The notes: generated from the sequence alone by a model not told the origin. Shown: positions 35,191-44,543, numbered from the stretch's first letter. The stretch: DNA of 64,000 bases from Paenibacillus pabuli (GCF_023101145.1 NZ_CP073714.1:6572001-6636000); one strand, 5' to 3'. Program-made: numbers and translations.

Positions 35191-36160
35191 CCCTCTCTAC
35201 CAGAGTGACTGGTAAAATATGCTCCATCCCGATCTCTTCCTCAGCGATCTGGCTTCGGATCAATTCGACTGCAAGCTCAGCCATAGCCTCCATTGGCTGC
35301 CTTATGGTTGTAATGCCTGGCATCGCATAACCCGCCGCCTGGATGTCGTCATAACCAACAATTGCAATATCCTCGGGAACTTTGCGACCCTGAAGCACGA
35401 TCTGCTTCAAGGCATGAATGGCCATCAGATCACTGGTTACGAACAGTCCATCCACTTCGGGATGCTCAGCAAGCAATTTTCCGACCAATTCGGTGTACTG
35501 ATGCTGACTGAACACATTAAGGTCGGTTTCATGGATCATGACCGGCTGAATTCCATGTGCCTTCAGTGTGTCCGTGAAACCTGTCGTTCTGCGATTGGAC
35601 AGCATTTGCAGCCCTAGATTGCCGCAGATATGCGCAACGTGTCGTCTGCCCTTGGAGAGCAGTAATTCGGCTGCCATAACCCCGCCCTGATAATTATCAG
35701 ATGAGATGAATGGGATGTCGGTACCAATCTGCCGGTCCAATGTAACAATGGGAGAATGCAGATTCATGTACTCATCCACTTCGAGCGTATGGCTTCCCAT
35801 AATAATTCCGTCGACCCGGTTACCCTTGAGCATTTCCACATACTCTCGCTCTTTGGAAGGGTCCATGTGTGAGTTGCACAGCATCATTTTTAACCCGTTC
35901 CGGTATGCATGATACTCAATATAATTCGCCAGTTCACCAAAAAACGGATGTGACACATCAGGAATAATCAAGCCGATGACGTTGGACTGCTTACGCAGCA
36001 GAGAACGGGCAATTTCATTGGGACGATAATTCAGTTCGTTCATGGTCTGATACACTTTATCCCGGGTCTTCTGACTGATGTAACCCCGATTGTTTAATAC
36101 ACGCGAGACGGTAGTTACGGAAACGCCTGCTTTGAGTGCAACATCATGAATTGTTGCCAT
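35180..36160 (-). CDS. LacI family repressor of the sucrose/fructan operon
   Basis: 326 residues from the ATG at 36160 (AAGAGG upstream, MATIHDVALKAGVSVTTVSR start); the ten-residue extension is dropped. HTH residues 1-24, hinge with NEIARSLLRK, then a periplasmic-binding-protein-like effector domain (VIGLIIPDVSHPFFGELANY). Immediately upstream of the binding-protein gene, whose promoter has two LacI-like operators. Confidence 0.93.
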   Translation of the reverse strand: MATIHDVALKAGVSVTTVSRVLNNRGYISQKTRDKVYQTMNELNYRPNEIARSLLRKQSNVIGLIIPDVSHPFFGELANYIEYHAYRNGLKMMLCNSHMDPSKEREYVEMLKGNRVDGIIMGSHTLEVDEYMNLHSPIVTLDRQIGTDIPFISSDNYQGGVMAAELLLSKGRRHVAHICGNLGLQMLSNRRTTGFTDTLKAHGIQPVMIHETDLNVFSQHQYTELVGKLLAEHPEVDGLFVTSDLMAIHALKQIVLQGRKVPEDIAIVGYDDIQAAGYAMPGITTIRQPMEAMAELAVELIRSQIAEEEIGMEHILPVTLVERETT

Positions 36161-36250
36161 AACAACCTCTTTTCCTACAACATTCTTCATATCTTTAATA
36201 ATTATATACGTATTTCCAGCCCGGAACCAATCCCCACGCCCGTCTTCCCT

Positions 36251-36697
36251 TTATTCCGCCTGGATCTTCGCTCTGGGCATACTGTGCATGGCCCCATGTG
36301 TCACATGGGCCTGCACCACATACGTACCTGACTGCTCAAAAGTATACTGCACCTCATACAGACCATTCTCAACCTCGTTTGCCTTCAAAGCACCTTGTTC
36401 CTCCAGCTTGTCCTCTGTCATCATTCCTAATTCAGGCGACACTGCTGGGGCATCCTCAAGCTCATCCCAGATCTGGAATTGAACCTGATCCGCATTGCTT
36501 ACCGGGACATCACCCTGAGTGAGCTTCACCTGCAAGGTCACTGGTTTATGGAGAGAAGCCTTGTCAGGGACCACAAGCTGTACTTTGATCATCTCCGGCA
36601 TCTCACCCGACTGGGTCTGCTTCTGTTCCGAACACCCTACAATCAGGAGGGTCAGAATGATGAAGGGCATGAACCAACGGACTTGTCCGCTCATCAA
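36251..36697 (-). CDS. YtkA-like lipoprotein
   Basis: 148 residues. Signal peptide with lipobox (LLIVGC, C22), then a YtkA/FixH-type beta-sandwich: KVQLVVPDKASLHKPVTLQV, NGLYEVQYTFEQSGTYVVQAHVTHGAMHSMP. The H-V-T-H and MHSM residues near the end could bind copper, which is an inference. It follows a BdbC-like gene by 14 bp, so the pair may act in extracytoplasmic thiol or copper handling. Confidence 0.85.
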   Translation of the reverse strand: MMSGQVRWFMPFIILTLLIVGCSEQKQTQSGEMPEMIKVQLVVPDKASLHKPVTLQVKLTQGDVPVSNADQVQFQIWDELEDAPAVSPELGMMTEDKLEEQGALKANEVENGLYEVQYTFEQSGTYVVQAHVTHGAMHSMPRAKIQAE

Positions 36698-36711
36698 TCA
36701 TCTGTCCTTTC

Positions 36712-37164
36712 TTATAAAGAAGATTTTGGTGTTTTGCCAATTCCCCACAGCATCACAATAATGATGATAAATGCGATCAGTGCAAGCAACGGAATGGTGA
36801 TAAAACCAAACCAGTTCAAGTAATCGGTATAACACGGAACTTTACCGCACGCCACAGCATTTCCCGTAGCCGAGAAGATACGCTGAATCGTTACATGATA
36901 TAACGAGATTCCGCCCCCAATGAAACTAAGCGGAAGAACATATTTGGTGATGCCCACATCATCCTTGAAGTAGGCAATGCCAAGTAAAATCGTTAACGGA
37001 TACATGAAGATCCGTTGGAACCAGCACAGATCACAGGGGATGTATCCCTTGATCTCACTGAAATAAAGGCTGCCTCCAGTCGCAATGACTGATACGGCCC
37101 AGGCAATAAACAGACGGGTATCAATATGTTTTGCCCGTCGCTCAGGCTTTGAAGCTGTGTCCAT
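36712..37164 (-). CDS. Disulfide bond oxidoreductase (BdbC/DsbB-type)
   Basis: 150 residues, four membrane helices. Redox pairs: C44/C47 in CDLCWFQRI and C106/C111 in ACGKVPCYTDY. DsbB-type enzymes pass electrons from a thiol oxidase to menaquinone. No bdbD partner is adjacent; the gene runs into the YtkA-like lipoprotein gene. Confidence 0.92.
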   Translation of the reverse strand: MDTASKPERRAKHIDTRLFIAWAVSVIATGGSLYFSEIKGYIPCDLCWFQRIFMYPLTILLGIAYFKDDVGITKYVLPLSFIGGGISLYHVTIQRIFSATGNAVACGKVPCYTDYLNWFGFITIPLLALIAFIIIIVMLWGIGKTPKSSL

Positions 37165-37414
37165 CCGCTTGAACCCCCTTTTCTTGTTTGATCATACCGA
37201 ATAATAATACAACATACATGACTCCAACGGGCTAATGATTACAATTATGTACAGTCCACCACCGTACCGTGATCCACTACACGTTGCGGCGAGGTTGCTG
37301 GCTCCCTTGATTATACCAAATATTTGAATATTTTGATGTGGCCTTTTTGCGTCCAAGTTATGCAGATTGGATTGAGGATTCACCATGTAAGATGAGGTGT
37401 AGCCGCTGAAACGA

Positions 37415-37446
37415 CAAAAAAGCTGCCATTGGGGCAGCTTTTTCGT
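37415..37446 (-). terminator. Terminator after the 544-aa stalk-domain gene
   Basis: Stem AAAGCTGCC/GGCAGCTTT, 5-nt loop, then TTTTTTG on the minus strand. Lies 20 bp past the stop. Confidence 0.88.
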
Positions 37447-37466
37447 TCTTCTTTTATAAATAGTAA

Positions 37467-39101
37467 TTACATGGATTTAGTCAGTGTGATAGAACCATCT
37501 TTTTGAGTCCATTTTACATCCCAGCCAAGAAGCTCAGCGATGAAACGCAGCGGCACTTGCGTACGTCCATCTTTGTTTACAAATACAGTAGCACCAACGT
37601 TTGTCTTCACTCCGTTCACTTCCATAACGTTGTTGTTCACCCAGAATTTCAGCGTATCATTACCAGCCATGACGGTTACTTGCTGTGCTTTTTTATCCCA
37701 TTTCACGGTTGCACCAATCCCTTCGCTCAGGAAGCGCAGTGGAATGTAGGTTGTGTTTTTCCAGAGCATTGGTGTTGTGTCCATGTTGGTTGTTTTGTCA
37801 TTGATTTTCAGCATTTTGCTGTTCAGCTGCATCCATACCGTCGTTGTATTGGTTTCAGGCATTGTCGGTGTTGTTGGTTGCTCTTGGAATTTGTAGTTGA
37901 ATTGGGTCACGATTGCATTACCAAGGGCCTGACCTACACCGAACATGACTTTGAATCCTTCACGGTTTGTGGCGTACGAACCTTCGTAGTTAGCCGCAGC
38001 GTATTGATCCAATACCTGCTGTACTTGCTTCTCATGTGTCGTCAATGCTTGTTGTCCCGCAGCTTTCGGCAGGTTGCCAGCTGTTGCAGAATCCAGGAAT
38101 GTCGCGAACTCCGTTGTGAATCCGTCAATACGTTTCTCGACAGCTGCACGAGCTGTTGCATCATTGTTTTTAACCGCTGATACATAGTCGCTTTGTGCAT
38201 TTACATGATTGGTTACCCAAATTTTCTCGAACGCATTGGCACCATCATTACCGTAAATGGAAGCGATCGCTGCTTTGAAATCTGCTGTGTTTCCAGCTTC
38301 AGCTGTAACCAGTGCGTTCGATGCTGCTGTGCGGCCATCATACTGCTCTTGCATTTGCAGAGCCGAGAGTGCGAAATGCTCGGAAGCCAAGAGGTTTAGT
38401 GCAGATCTCAGATCAGCTGCTGGTGTGTCTGCCTTGCTGTTCCCGAATTTCTCAGGCATTTGTGTTGTGATTGCTGTAGAAAGTGCCTTACTCACGTCGA
38501 ACATTTCTTTGAAACCTTCACGATAAGCTTTGTATGCATCGGTGTAGTCGCCTGCTACATATTCATCAAATACTTTTTGCACGAGATCTTCATGTACTTT
38601 TAAAGCATTTTTGGCTGCTGCTTTTGGCAATTTGCCTTCTGTTGCTGTGCTCAGGAATGTGGCGAATTCTTCTACAAATCCGTTGATATTATTCTGTGCC
38701 TGTTTGATTCCAGCCTGGTTACCCATTTTTGTTGCTTTCACAAGATCATCTGTATATTTGTTATGAGCGCGGAAGATCCGTTCGAATTCTTTGGCTCCTG
38801 CTTCACCGTAAAGGAAGGCGATGGCCGGCTGCATATCCAGTGCATTTTGGTCGAGTGCTTTGTAAGCTGCGTCTGCATCTTTTGCTCCGTCATATGCCTT
38901 CGCCATTGCGGTTACTGCGAGTGCAAAGTGTTCGGATAACAGGTGATCCAGGCTCGCTCTCAGGTCAGCAGCAGGTGTATTGACACTTGCCTTCATTGTT
39001 GTCATTGGTGTCTGCGTTGCTGCAGCAGCCCCCGCAATTCCCGGCATCAATAACGTCAAGCTCAGCATGGGTGCGATAAATTTCTTCATTTTCATTTTCA
39101 T
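37467..39101 (-). CDS. Secreted protein with two repeated helical domains and copper-amine-oxidase-like stalk
   Basis: 544 residues. Sec signal peptide ending at about AGAAAA. Two homologous ~160-residue helical repeats (about 47-205 and 228-415), both with the pattern ADLR-SLDHLLSEHFALA...MAKAYDG, AFLYGEAGAKEFERI and VHEDLVQKVFDEY, then a Cu_amine_oxidN1 stalk (about 435-544; WMQLNSKMLKINDKT, TYIPLRFLSEGIGATVKWD, RTQVPLRFIAELLGWDVKW). Such stalks bind cell wall or surface polymers rather than copper. Function of the repeats is unknown. GAGGAG precedes the ATG. Confidence 0.88.
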   Translation of the reverse strand: MKMKMKKFIAPMLSLTLLMPGIAGAAAATQTPMTTMKASVNTPAADLRASLDHLLSEHFALAVTAMAKAYDGAKDADAAYKALDQNALDMQPAIAFLYGEAGAKEFERIFRAHNKYTDDLVKATKMGNQAGIKQAQNNINGFVEEFATFLSTATEGKLPKAAAKNALKVHEDLVQKVFDEYVAGDYTDAYKAYREGFKEMFDVSKALSTAITTQMPEKFGNSKADTPAADLRSALNLLASEHFALSALQMQEQYDGRTAASNALVTAEAGNTADFKAAIASIYGNDGANAFEKIWVTNHVNAQSDYVSAVKNNDATARAAVEKRIDGFTTEFATFLDSATAGNLPKAAGQQALTTHEKQVQQVLDQYAAANYEGSYATNREGFKVMFGVGQALGNAIVTQFNYKFQEQPTTPTMPETNTTTVWMQLNSKMLKINDKTTNMDTTPMLWKNTTYIPLRFLSEGIGATVKWDKKAQQVTVMAGNDTLKFWVNNNVMEVNGVKTNVGATVFVNKDGRTQVPLRFIAELLGWDVKWTQKDGSITLTKSM

Positions 39102-39239
39102 TACGTGTTCACTCCTCGGTTAGTTTTGTTTATCCTTTGTTTCCTCGTCGTCGTCTTCATAGGGTGTAACGCAGGGTTCTTCAATCTGGATCACCTCTCT
39201 GGGCAAAAAAATTGCAGCCTCCGTCCAGGAAAGCCGCAA
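39102..39239 (-). promoter_or_regulatory. Leader of the stalk-domain gene with internal terminator
   Basis: On the minus strand TGCGGCTTTCC pairs imperfectly with GGAGGCTGCA (39213-39238), followed by ATTTTTTTGCC, a terminator about 100 nt before the start codon. A 19-codon frame (39101-39160) ends TAATG over the gene's ATG, but has no ribosome-binding site. A TATAAT-like -10 is near 39288. Attenuation is an inference. Confidence 0.5.
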
Positions 39240-39429
39240 ATACGCGCCACAACAAGGTTTATCTCAAATTTAAAATTTTTAAATTATAGTGTTTTGCTCC
39301 ATTCAGCACCTCATACACATTGTAAGTGAAGGACTTTATTTTCCTTTATTTATCAATAAAATCTTACATCCAAGGTAAACTTGAAGTACAATGAATAGAA
39401 CGATTGATTCCAATGAAGGAGGTCATCGC

Positions 39430-39636
39430 ATGACATTGCTGCCCTATATTTTAATTATTGGTATTGCCCTGTTCGGTGGAATTGCTACCATGATCATCGG
39501 GAATTCAAAAGCAAATCAGACCAGCAACCCCGAGTATGATCGCAGGACCAGGCAAAATCTGAGCAAACTTACCTATGTGTACGTTGGTGCCATCGTTCTC
39601 GGCATAGGCGGTTTCGTCCTGTATTTAGTGAACTGA
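39430..39636 (+). CDS. Small two-helix membrane protein
   Basis: 68 residues from the ATG at 39430, directly supported by GAAGGAGG seven bases upstream; the 13-residue extension is dropped. Two hydrophobic helices (~3-23, 48-66) joined by a charged loop (KANQTSNPEYDRRTRQNL). No family recognised; similar small BshB3-type or YwzB-like proteins are common in Bacilli. Function unknown. Confidence 0.8.
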   Translation: MTLLPYILIIGIALFGGIATMIIGNSKANQTSNPEYDRRTRQNLSKLTYVYVGAIVLGIGGFVLYLVN

Positions 39637-39683
39637 ATGGCCCTTACTCTCAGCAAAGTACATGTCTGAACTTTTCCAGTAGT

Positions 39684-39920
39684 TCAAGGTTTCGTTGTAC
39701 ATATGGAATGGTTTGCCGAACCATTCCCCTCTCTCTTATGGTGGCCAAGAGTCCACGTATCCCCACATACGCACCTGTTCATAAAGACTTTTCCTGCTGA
39801 AATACTTACCTTCCTGTATATATCCCTGCTTAAAGTCAGCTGCAATCTCTCCCATTTCTCTCTCCTTGCTTCTTCAACATCTATAATGTGAATGCTCTCC
39901 TCGTAAATAACAAATTCCAA
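39684..39920 (-). CDS. Doubtful small ORF in a 410-bp intergenic region
   Basis: 78 codons from a TTG with AAGGA nine bases upstream. The N-terminal half (FVIYEESIHIIDVEEARREKWERLQLTLSRDIY) has protein-like composition; the second half does not. It could be a degraded gene. Otherwise 39637-40049 shows nothing further apart from the ribosome-binding site of the next gene. Confidence 0.3.
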   Translation of the reverse strand: MEFVIYEESIHIIDVEEARREKWERLQLTLSRDIYRKVSISAGKVFMNRCVCGDTWTLGHHKREGNGSANHSICTTKP

Positions 39921-40049
39921 ATGCCAAAATCCTTACACATGTTTACAAGTTGGAGATAATTCAGAATTATTCTGGATATGTTCAGCGGGTAATATAAAGC
40001 CATAAGAACAGCAAGCCATTATAAATAACACAATTTTAAGGAGAGATAT

Positions 40050-41156
40050 ATGATGAAGAAAAACTTGAAGAAATCCGCAGCAACGATGATGGTACTGGGC
40101 ATGACATTAACAGGAGCAACCGGTGTATTCGCAGGAACACAACTGGAGAAAATCTCGGCATATCTCAACCATGGGATCAGCTTCAATGTAGACGGTGCGG
40201 CATACTCACCAACGGATGGCAACGGTAAGAAACTCGCTCCAATCACTTACAACAATTCAACTTATCTGCCTGTACGTGCCATCGCTGATGCGCTGCATGT
40301 GCCTGTATCGTATGACGGTAAAAAAGGACAGGTTATCATCGGTGAAGCTACAAGCAACCCTTCCACATTAAGCAATGTAACCTATAGTGCAGCGCAAAAA
40401 GAAGCCATTCAAAAAGCATTTGCACAGTTCGATGGCTTCGAGACAGCATACGCTCCTAAGCAGATGATTGCAGGGGATACGTTCAAAAGTGTAGGCGCTG
40501 GCGGCGATGGAGTAAGCTTTACTTTTAACCATATGAAAGTGGATGTATCTCCAAGAGATTATTCGGACGGATATAATGGCAAAGACGTAAAACTGTCCAA
40601 TGGGGTCACAGCCAAATGGTACACACCAGATCAAACGGGTATGCTCACGTTCAAACTGGATGATCGTTATGTCACAATAAGCTCTCCTGACCATAAGCTG
40701 TCTCAGGCTCAGCTGCAGCAAGTCGCTGTGTCCGTGCAAAAGGTACAAAACAACGATCAGGGCGTTACCGGCTTCGCTGATGTGAACTTTACCAAAGAAC
40801 AGTTGACCACCATCCGCAAAGCATTCGCAAAATTCCAGGGATTTGAGACTGCTTACGCACCACAACACATGATTGCAGGGGATACGTTTAAAAGTGTAGA
40901 TGCTGGCGGGGATGGCGTAAACTTTGTCTTCAATCACATGAATGTCACTGTATCACCTAAAGACTACTCCTTTAGTTATGACGGCAAAAATGTTGAACTG
41001 CCAAACGGTGTTACCGCCAAATGGTACACTCCGGATCAAACCGACATGCTGACATTCAAACTGGATGATCGCTATGTGACTCTCAGTTCTCCAAAAAACG
41101 CATTAACTCATACACAGCTGGAGCAAATGGCTGTATCTGTGCAAAAAGTGAAATAA
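40050..41156 (+). CDS. Secreted stalk-domain protein with tandem duplicated domain
   Basis: 368 residues. Signal peptide (TMMVLGMTLTGATGVFAG), a Cu_amine_oxidN1-type stalk (about 40-95; YNNSTYLPVRAIADALHVPVSYDGK), then two near-identical ~120-residue domains (about 112-233 and 248-368) sharing FETAYAP-MIAGDTFKSV, NHM-V-VSP-DY and AKWYTPDQT-MLTFKLDDRYVT. Two ATGs in a row follow AAGGAGAG. Unknown function; wall-associated surface protein is likely. Confidence 0.88.
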   Translation: MMKKNLKKSAATMMVLGMTLTGATGVFAGTQLEKISAYLNHGISFNVDGAAYSPTDGNGKKLAPITYNNSTYLPVRAIADALHVPVSYDGKKGQVIIGEATSNPSTLSNVTYSAAQKEAIQKAFAQFDGFETAYAPKQMIAGDTFKSVGAGGDGVSFTFNHMKVDVSPRDYSDGYNGKDVKLSNGVTAKWYTPDQTGMLTFKLDDRYVTISSPDHKLSQAQLQQVAVSVQKVQNNDQGVTGFADVNFTKEQLTTIRKAFAKFQGFETAYAPQHMIAGDTFKSVDAGGDGVNFVFNHMNVTVSPKDYSFSYDGKNVELPNGVTAKWYTPDQTDMLTFKLDDRYVTLSSPKNALTHTQLEQMAVSVQKVK

Positions 41157-41216
41157 AAGCTCAATTATGAGCAAATCAACTACCATAAACATAAACATAA
41201 ATATATATATATCAAA

Positions 41217-41267
41217 AACACATTGAGGCTCTCTATAAACATGAGAGACTTCGATGTGTTTTTTTCT
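41217..41267 (+). terminator. Terminator after the 368-aa gene
   Basis: ACACATTGAGGCTCTC pairs imperfectly with GAGAGACTTCGATGTGT, followed by TTTTTTT. Confidence 0.85.
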
Positions 41268-41304
41268 TATGTAAAAATCATCTGTTACGGTCCCCCCCTT
41301 CTCA

Positions 41305-41400
41305 AGATGCTCAGACAACAAATACAAATTTCATTATATTGAACCAATAAATGCCCAGAAGCACAGCAATATAAAATTTAAGCTGTACCTCCGAGCATCT
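41305..41400. repeat. 96-bp imperfect inverted repeat
   Basis: Outer arms AGATGCTC (41305-41312) and GAGCATCT (41393-41400) are perfect; inner segments ATTTCATTATATTG and CAATATAAAAT also pair. It begins four bases past the stop of the gene at 41405, so it could be that gene's structured 3' end or a small insertion element. Confidence 0.5.
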
Positions 41401-41404
41401 AGGA

Positions 41405-43375
41405 TTAGAAATTATTTTTGTCAAAAGGGCCTGGAAGTTTCAAAGTGTAGACCAATGTTGATTCATCTTCCTTGGTTGGTATAATCATGGTCAGAATACC
41501 ATCTTGTAACGCTTGCTCTGGAATCTTTGCCGTACTGATTCCCCACCTCGCTTCTGCCATGTCCGTTAAGGATAGAGTTCCAAGCACCTGGGTATAGTCC
41601 TGATTGGTAAACAGCAACTCTCTAGTTAGATCCATGTAATGGAGAGTAGAAGTTGATAACGTCAAACTTCGGTCAAAATTCAAAACCACACCGTTAATAC
41701 GATCCGGTTCAGATGATTCCAATGGCTTTGTATTGATTTGATCCAACTTGTACATATCTCCTACTTTTTCAATTCGACGGGCACTTGCATGAAAAGCAAG
41801 GCTTTCTGGTGTCATGGCTGTACTCGTATTACGCTCATCATCACTAATTAGTAATTCTTTGTTACTCCAGTAAGCCTTCGTTTCAGACACTTTGAGCCCC
41901 AAATCCTTGTTCCATTGTCCCAAAGGAATAAAGGTTTGGTTATAGAGTGTCAGCAATTTGCTTGAGGATCGAGCCACACTGGATGAACGCTGTCCACGAC
42001 TGAATGTGATTTGGTCCTTACCCAATACATATTGAATATGAAAAGCCTTGGCAAATTCCTCTAAAGGAACATAATGTTGCCCCTCCAGATAAAAGGAAGG
42101 CTGTCCCTTGTAATTCAACACTCCTTCTCCCGACTTGATTCCTACTGGCTGCAACGGAAAGAATATGCCTGAAAATTGAAATGAATCCCAGTAGCCCTTC
42201 CATTCCCGATATGTATCATATTGCAGTTTCAGATGTTTATTCTCTGAAATGATATACAGAGAGGGAGGAAATGAACCTGGAGCTGAAAAATATTGCTCAA
42301 TAATGTATTCATCCTCTGTTATCCACTGAACACCCTGTGTACGAGCACGATAGGGAGAATCATAAGTTCGAATCAGTTTGAGGGTCTTTAGGTCATATAA
42401 ATGAACCGTGGACGATTCCATCTTGCTATCCAGTCCATTCTCAGTAACCAGAATCAGCGTTTTTCTTTCTGGTGAGACAGACGTATGAACATAGCCAATA
42501 CGATCTTTCAAAAGCGTTGTTTTCTTTCCATTCTTGGTCGCAACAACAGTCCAATCGGATTTTCGGTCTCTGGTGTTGGCTTGTGAAATATTCAGATTAA
42601 CATCTGTACTTGCCTGAAAAGCTTTGGTGGACAGCCCTGTCTTTATGTCAGACTTCATCCAAAGCTCATTCACCTTGGCTGTCTTTCCTTTGGCACCACC
42701 ATATTCAATATAGTTACATTGGTACTTATTAGTGCAGTATACACCGACGTTGCGGGTTTGCGGGAGTGGTGAGATGGCATAATCCGTATCGGTAAAATCC
42801 TTCTCAAGCAAAATTTGTCCGCCAGTATATACCTTTTTGCCTGTAGTCATGGAATAATATATTGGTTTATGTTCTTCTTTTACATAAAGCGTATAAAATA
42901 TCCCTAATTGTGGCTCCAGGTAAATTCTATTTTCACCTTCATGTACCTTGCGGAGAGAGTTGCTATTGTAATCATACTCATATAAGACGTAATAATATTG
43001 ATTGTTATCAGTAGCGTAGTAAGTTATGTACCCCTTTAAGCCTAGTGGTGTATCGGAAACAATCGTATCAGAATATCCTGAAGTCATCGTTGAGCCAGTA
43101 TACATTTGGGGGAGAACTGCATTCTCGGTAAAGTGATATTCATTCACCTTTCTTTCACCTGTATCAAAACTCGTTCGGATGGTTTCTACAACAACCTCAT
43201 GTTCCCTGATCGCAAAATTAATGCTATGTCTTACCCGTTCCTTTAAAGAAGTGGTTGCGGATTGCGTGCTTTGCTTATCGGTTCCAGGGTTAGAAGCTGC
43301 AACGGTTAGTCCGGGTAAGGAAAAAAGCATAATGCAAGCCAACACAGTAACTAAACAAATAGATATTCTGGACAT
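41405..43375 (-). CDS. Large secreted stalk-domain protein
   Basis: 656 residues. Signal peptide (ISICLVTVLACIMLFSLPGLTVAA), a central ~350-residue region that reads like a beta-propeller of WD/YncE type (KTTLLKDRIGYVHTSVSPER; STVHLYDLKTLKLIRTYDSP), then a Cu_amine_oxidN1-like stalk at about 415-505 (YLEGQHYVPLEEFAKAFHIQYV; LYNQTFIPLGQWNKDLGLKV) and a C-terminal ~140-residue domain. ATG after AAGGAG. Function unknown; surface or cell-wall role inferred. Confidence 0.82.
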   Translation of the reverse strand: MSRISICLVTVLACIMLFSLPGLTVAASNPGTDKQSTQSATTSLKERVRHSINFAIREHEVVVETIRTSFDTGERKVNEYHFTENAVLPQMYTGSTMTSGYSDTIVSDTPLGLKGYITYYATDNNQYYYVLYEYDYNSNSLRKVHEGENRIYLEPQLGIFYTLYVKEEHKPIYYSMTTGKKVYTGGQILLEKDFTDTDYAISPLPQTRNVGVYCTNKYQCNYIEYGGAKGKTAKVNELWMKSDIKTGLSTKAFQASTDVNLNISQANTRDRKSDWTVVATKNGKKTTLLKDRIGYVHTSVSPERKTLILVTENGLDSKMESSTVHLYDLKTLKLIRTYDSPYRARTQGVQWITEDEYIIEQYFSAPGSFPPSLYIISENKHLKLQYDTYREWKGYWDSFQFSGIFFPLQPVGIKSGEGVLNYKGQPSFYLEGQHYVPLEEFAKAFHIQYVLGKDQITFSRGQRSSSVARSSSKLLTLYNQTFIPLGQWNKDLGLKVSETKAYWSNKELLISDDERNTSTAMTPESLAFHASARRIEKVGDMYKLDQINTKPLESSEPDRINGVVLNFDRSLTLSTSTLHYMDLTRELLFTNQDYTQVLGTLSLTDMAEARWGISTAKIPEQALQDGILTMIIPTKEDESTLVYTLKLPGPFDKNNF

Positions 43376-43496
43376 ACTTAACTCCTTCTCTATGTAATGT
43401 ATATTTTATGTGACCTGTTAAGTATAGAACTTCCGACCTAAATATTCATTACATTTACTTCCAGTTCGCAGCCGAAGATCTATTTTTTAGTAACGT

Positions 43497-44543
43497 TTAG
43501 ACCTCCAAATCGTTTAAACGAATCACTCTCCGATAGTTCATATAATCGATCATATCCTCCCAGTCCAACTCGCCTGCATTACCGTCACGATAGTATACGG
43601 CCGTGGCAGGCAGGAAACCGACCAGCGGTCCCGTGCCGCCACAGATCATCGCGCCACCGTCGCCACCTTTGGGCATCATGTTTCCAGACACATCAAGCGT
43701 AAGCTCATAGTTGTAGGGATCTCCTGCAAACTGGACACCAAAAAAGTTGGGCAGTTCCAGATCATATGGGCGGCCGTCCTCTTCAAATAGTGAAAGGTCC
43801 GGCACTGCCTCTACATCCACGATTCCCTCCACGCCTTTGAGGCTTCCAAAATGCTTCAGTTTCATCGTGTAGTCAAAGCTGTCCCCCCATGGAAATAATG
43901 TTCGGCAGCCCCCTCCATATAAGTACTCCCACTCATTTTCAGTCAGCAATCCAAAGCCGGCTTCAATCTCTTTTTCAATTAAGTACTCCAGCGTCAAATC
44001 TTCATTGAACCAAAATATCTGTACTGCCTCCCCTTGACGAACCAGACGGAATTCCTGATGCAGTTCATATTGGTTCAGATCAGACAGCTTGAATTTCTCC
44101 AACTCTTCTGCAAAATAGGCATTTTCCTGCGCTATCGCTTCAGCTTCCGTCACTTCAATCCAGCCAAGTGAACGGTTGGTGCATTCCACCAGCATGGGAG
44201 CAATGTACACTTCTCTAACCGGAGACATCTGGCTGCTCAAAAAAGAATCCACGTCTTCCACGCCATACTCACTGACCGTCTCCAGTAAATCGGCTGACGT
44301 TTCTTTGTCCATTCCATCCTGCCAACGATCCCAGCCAAGTGTTACCCAGTCACCAGGCACAAACACAAATCTCTGCTCCTCATACGAAAATACACCTGTC
44401 TCCATTCGCTGACCGAATCGTTCAAATGTCTCCAATCCTTTATACTGCATACCTGCGGGAAAATGAATGACCATCCCACGCAATAGTTCCTCTTTTTGCT
44501 GAGCAGACAGCCCTACCCATGCATCCCGATTCAGTGCTTCCAC
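43497..44543 (-). CDS. Uncharacterised protein with formylglycine-enzyme-like segment
   Basis: About 348 residues. No confident family. Around residue 210 the stretch LLTENEWEYLYGGGCRTLFPWGD resembles the LPTEAEWEYAARGG...PWG signature of the FGE-sulfatase (SUMF1/EgtB-like) fold, but the later RGGSW motif and catalytic cysteine pair are not seen, so it is probably not an active formylglycine-generating enzyme. Start chosen at GTG 44543, downstream of AAAGGTGGGGGAG; the GTG at 44555 is too close to that site. It follows the 562-aa gene by about 70 bp on the same strand. Confidence 0.65.
   Translation of the reverse strand: MEALNRDAWVGLSAQQKEELLRGMVIHFPAGMQYKGLETFERFGQRMETGVFSYEEQRFVFVPGDWVTLGWDRWQDGMDKETSADLLETVSEYGVEDVDSFLSSQMSPVREVYIAPMLVECTNRSLGWIEVTEAEAIAQENAYFAEELEKFKLSDLNQYELHQEFRLVRQGEAVQIFWFNEDLTLEYLIEKEIEAGFGLLTENEWEYLYGGGCRTLFPWGDSFDYTMKLKHFGSLKGVEGIVDVEAVPDLSLFEEDGRPYDLELPNFFGVQFAGDPYNYELTLDVSGNMMPKGGDGGAMICGGTGPLVGFLPATAVYYRDGNAGELDWEDMIDYMNYRRVIRLNDLEV

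Noticed and set aside
37192..37386. 64-codon minus-strand frame between bdbC-like and stalk genes
   Set aside because: No ribosome-binding site, mixed composition, no family resemblance.
39102..39300. Cyclic-di-GMP or cobalamin riboswitch in the stalk-gene leader
   Set aside because: None of the conserved boxes of these classes can be seen; only a terminator hairpin is supported.
43497..44543. Active formylglycine-generating enzyme or ergothioneine synthase
   Set aside because: Only one FGE-like segment is present; the cysteine pair and the RGGSW motif are missing.
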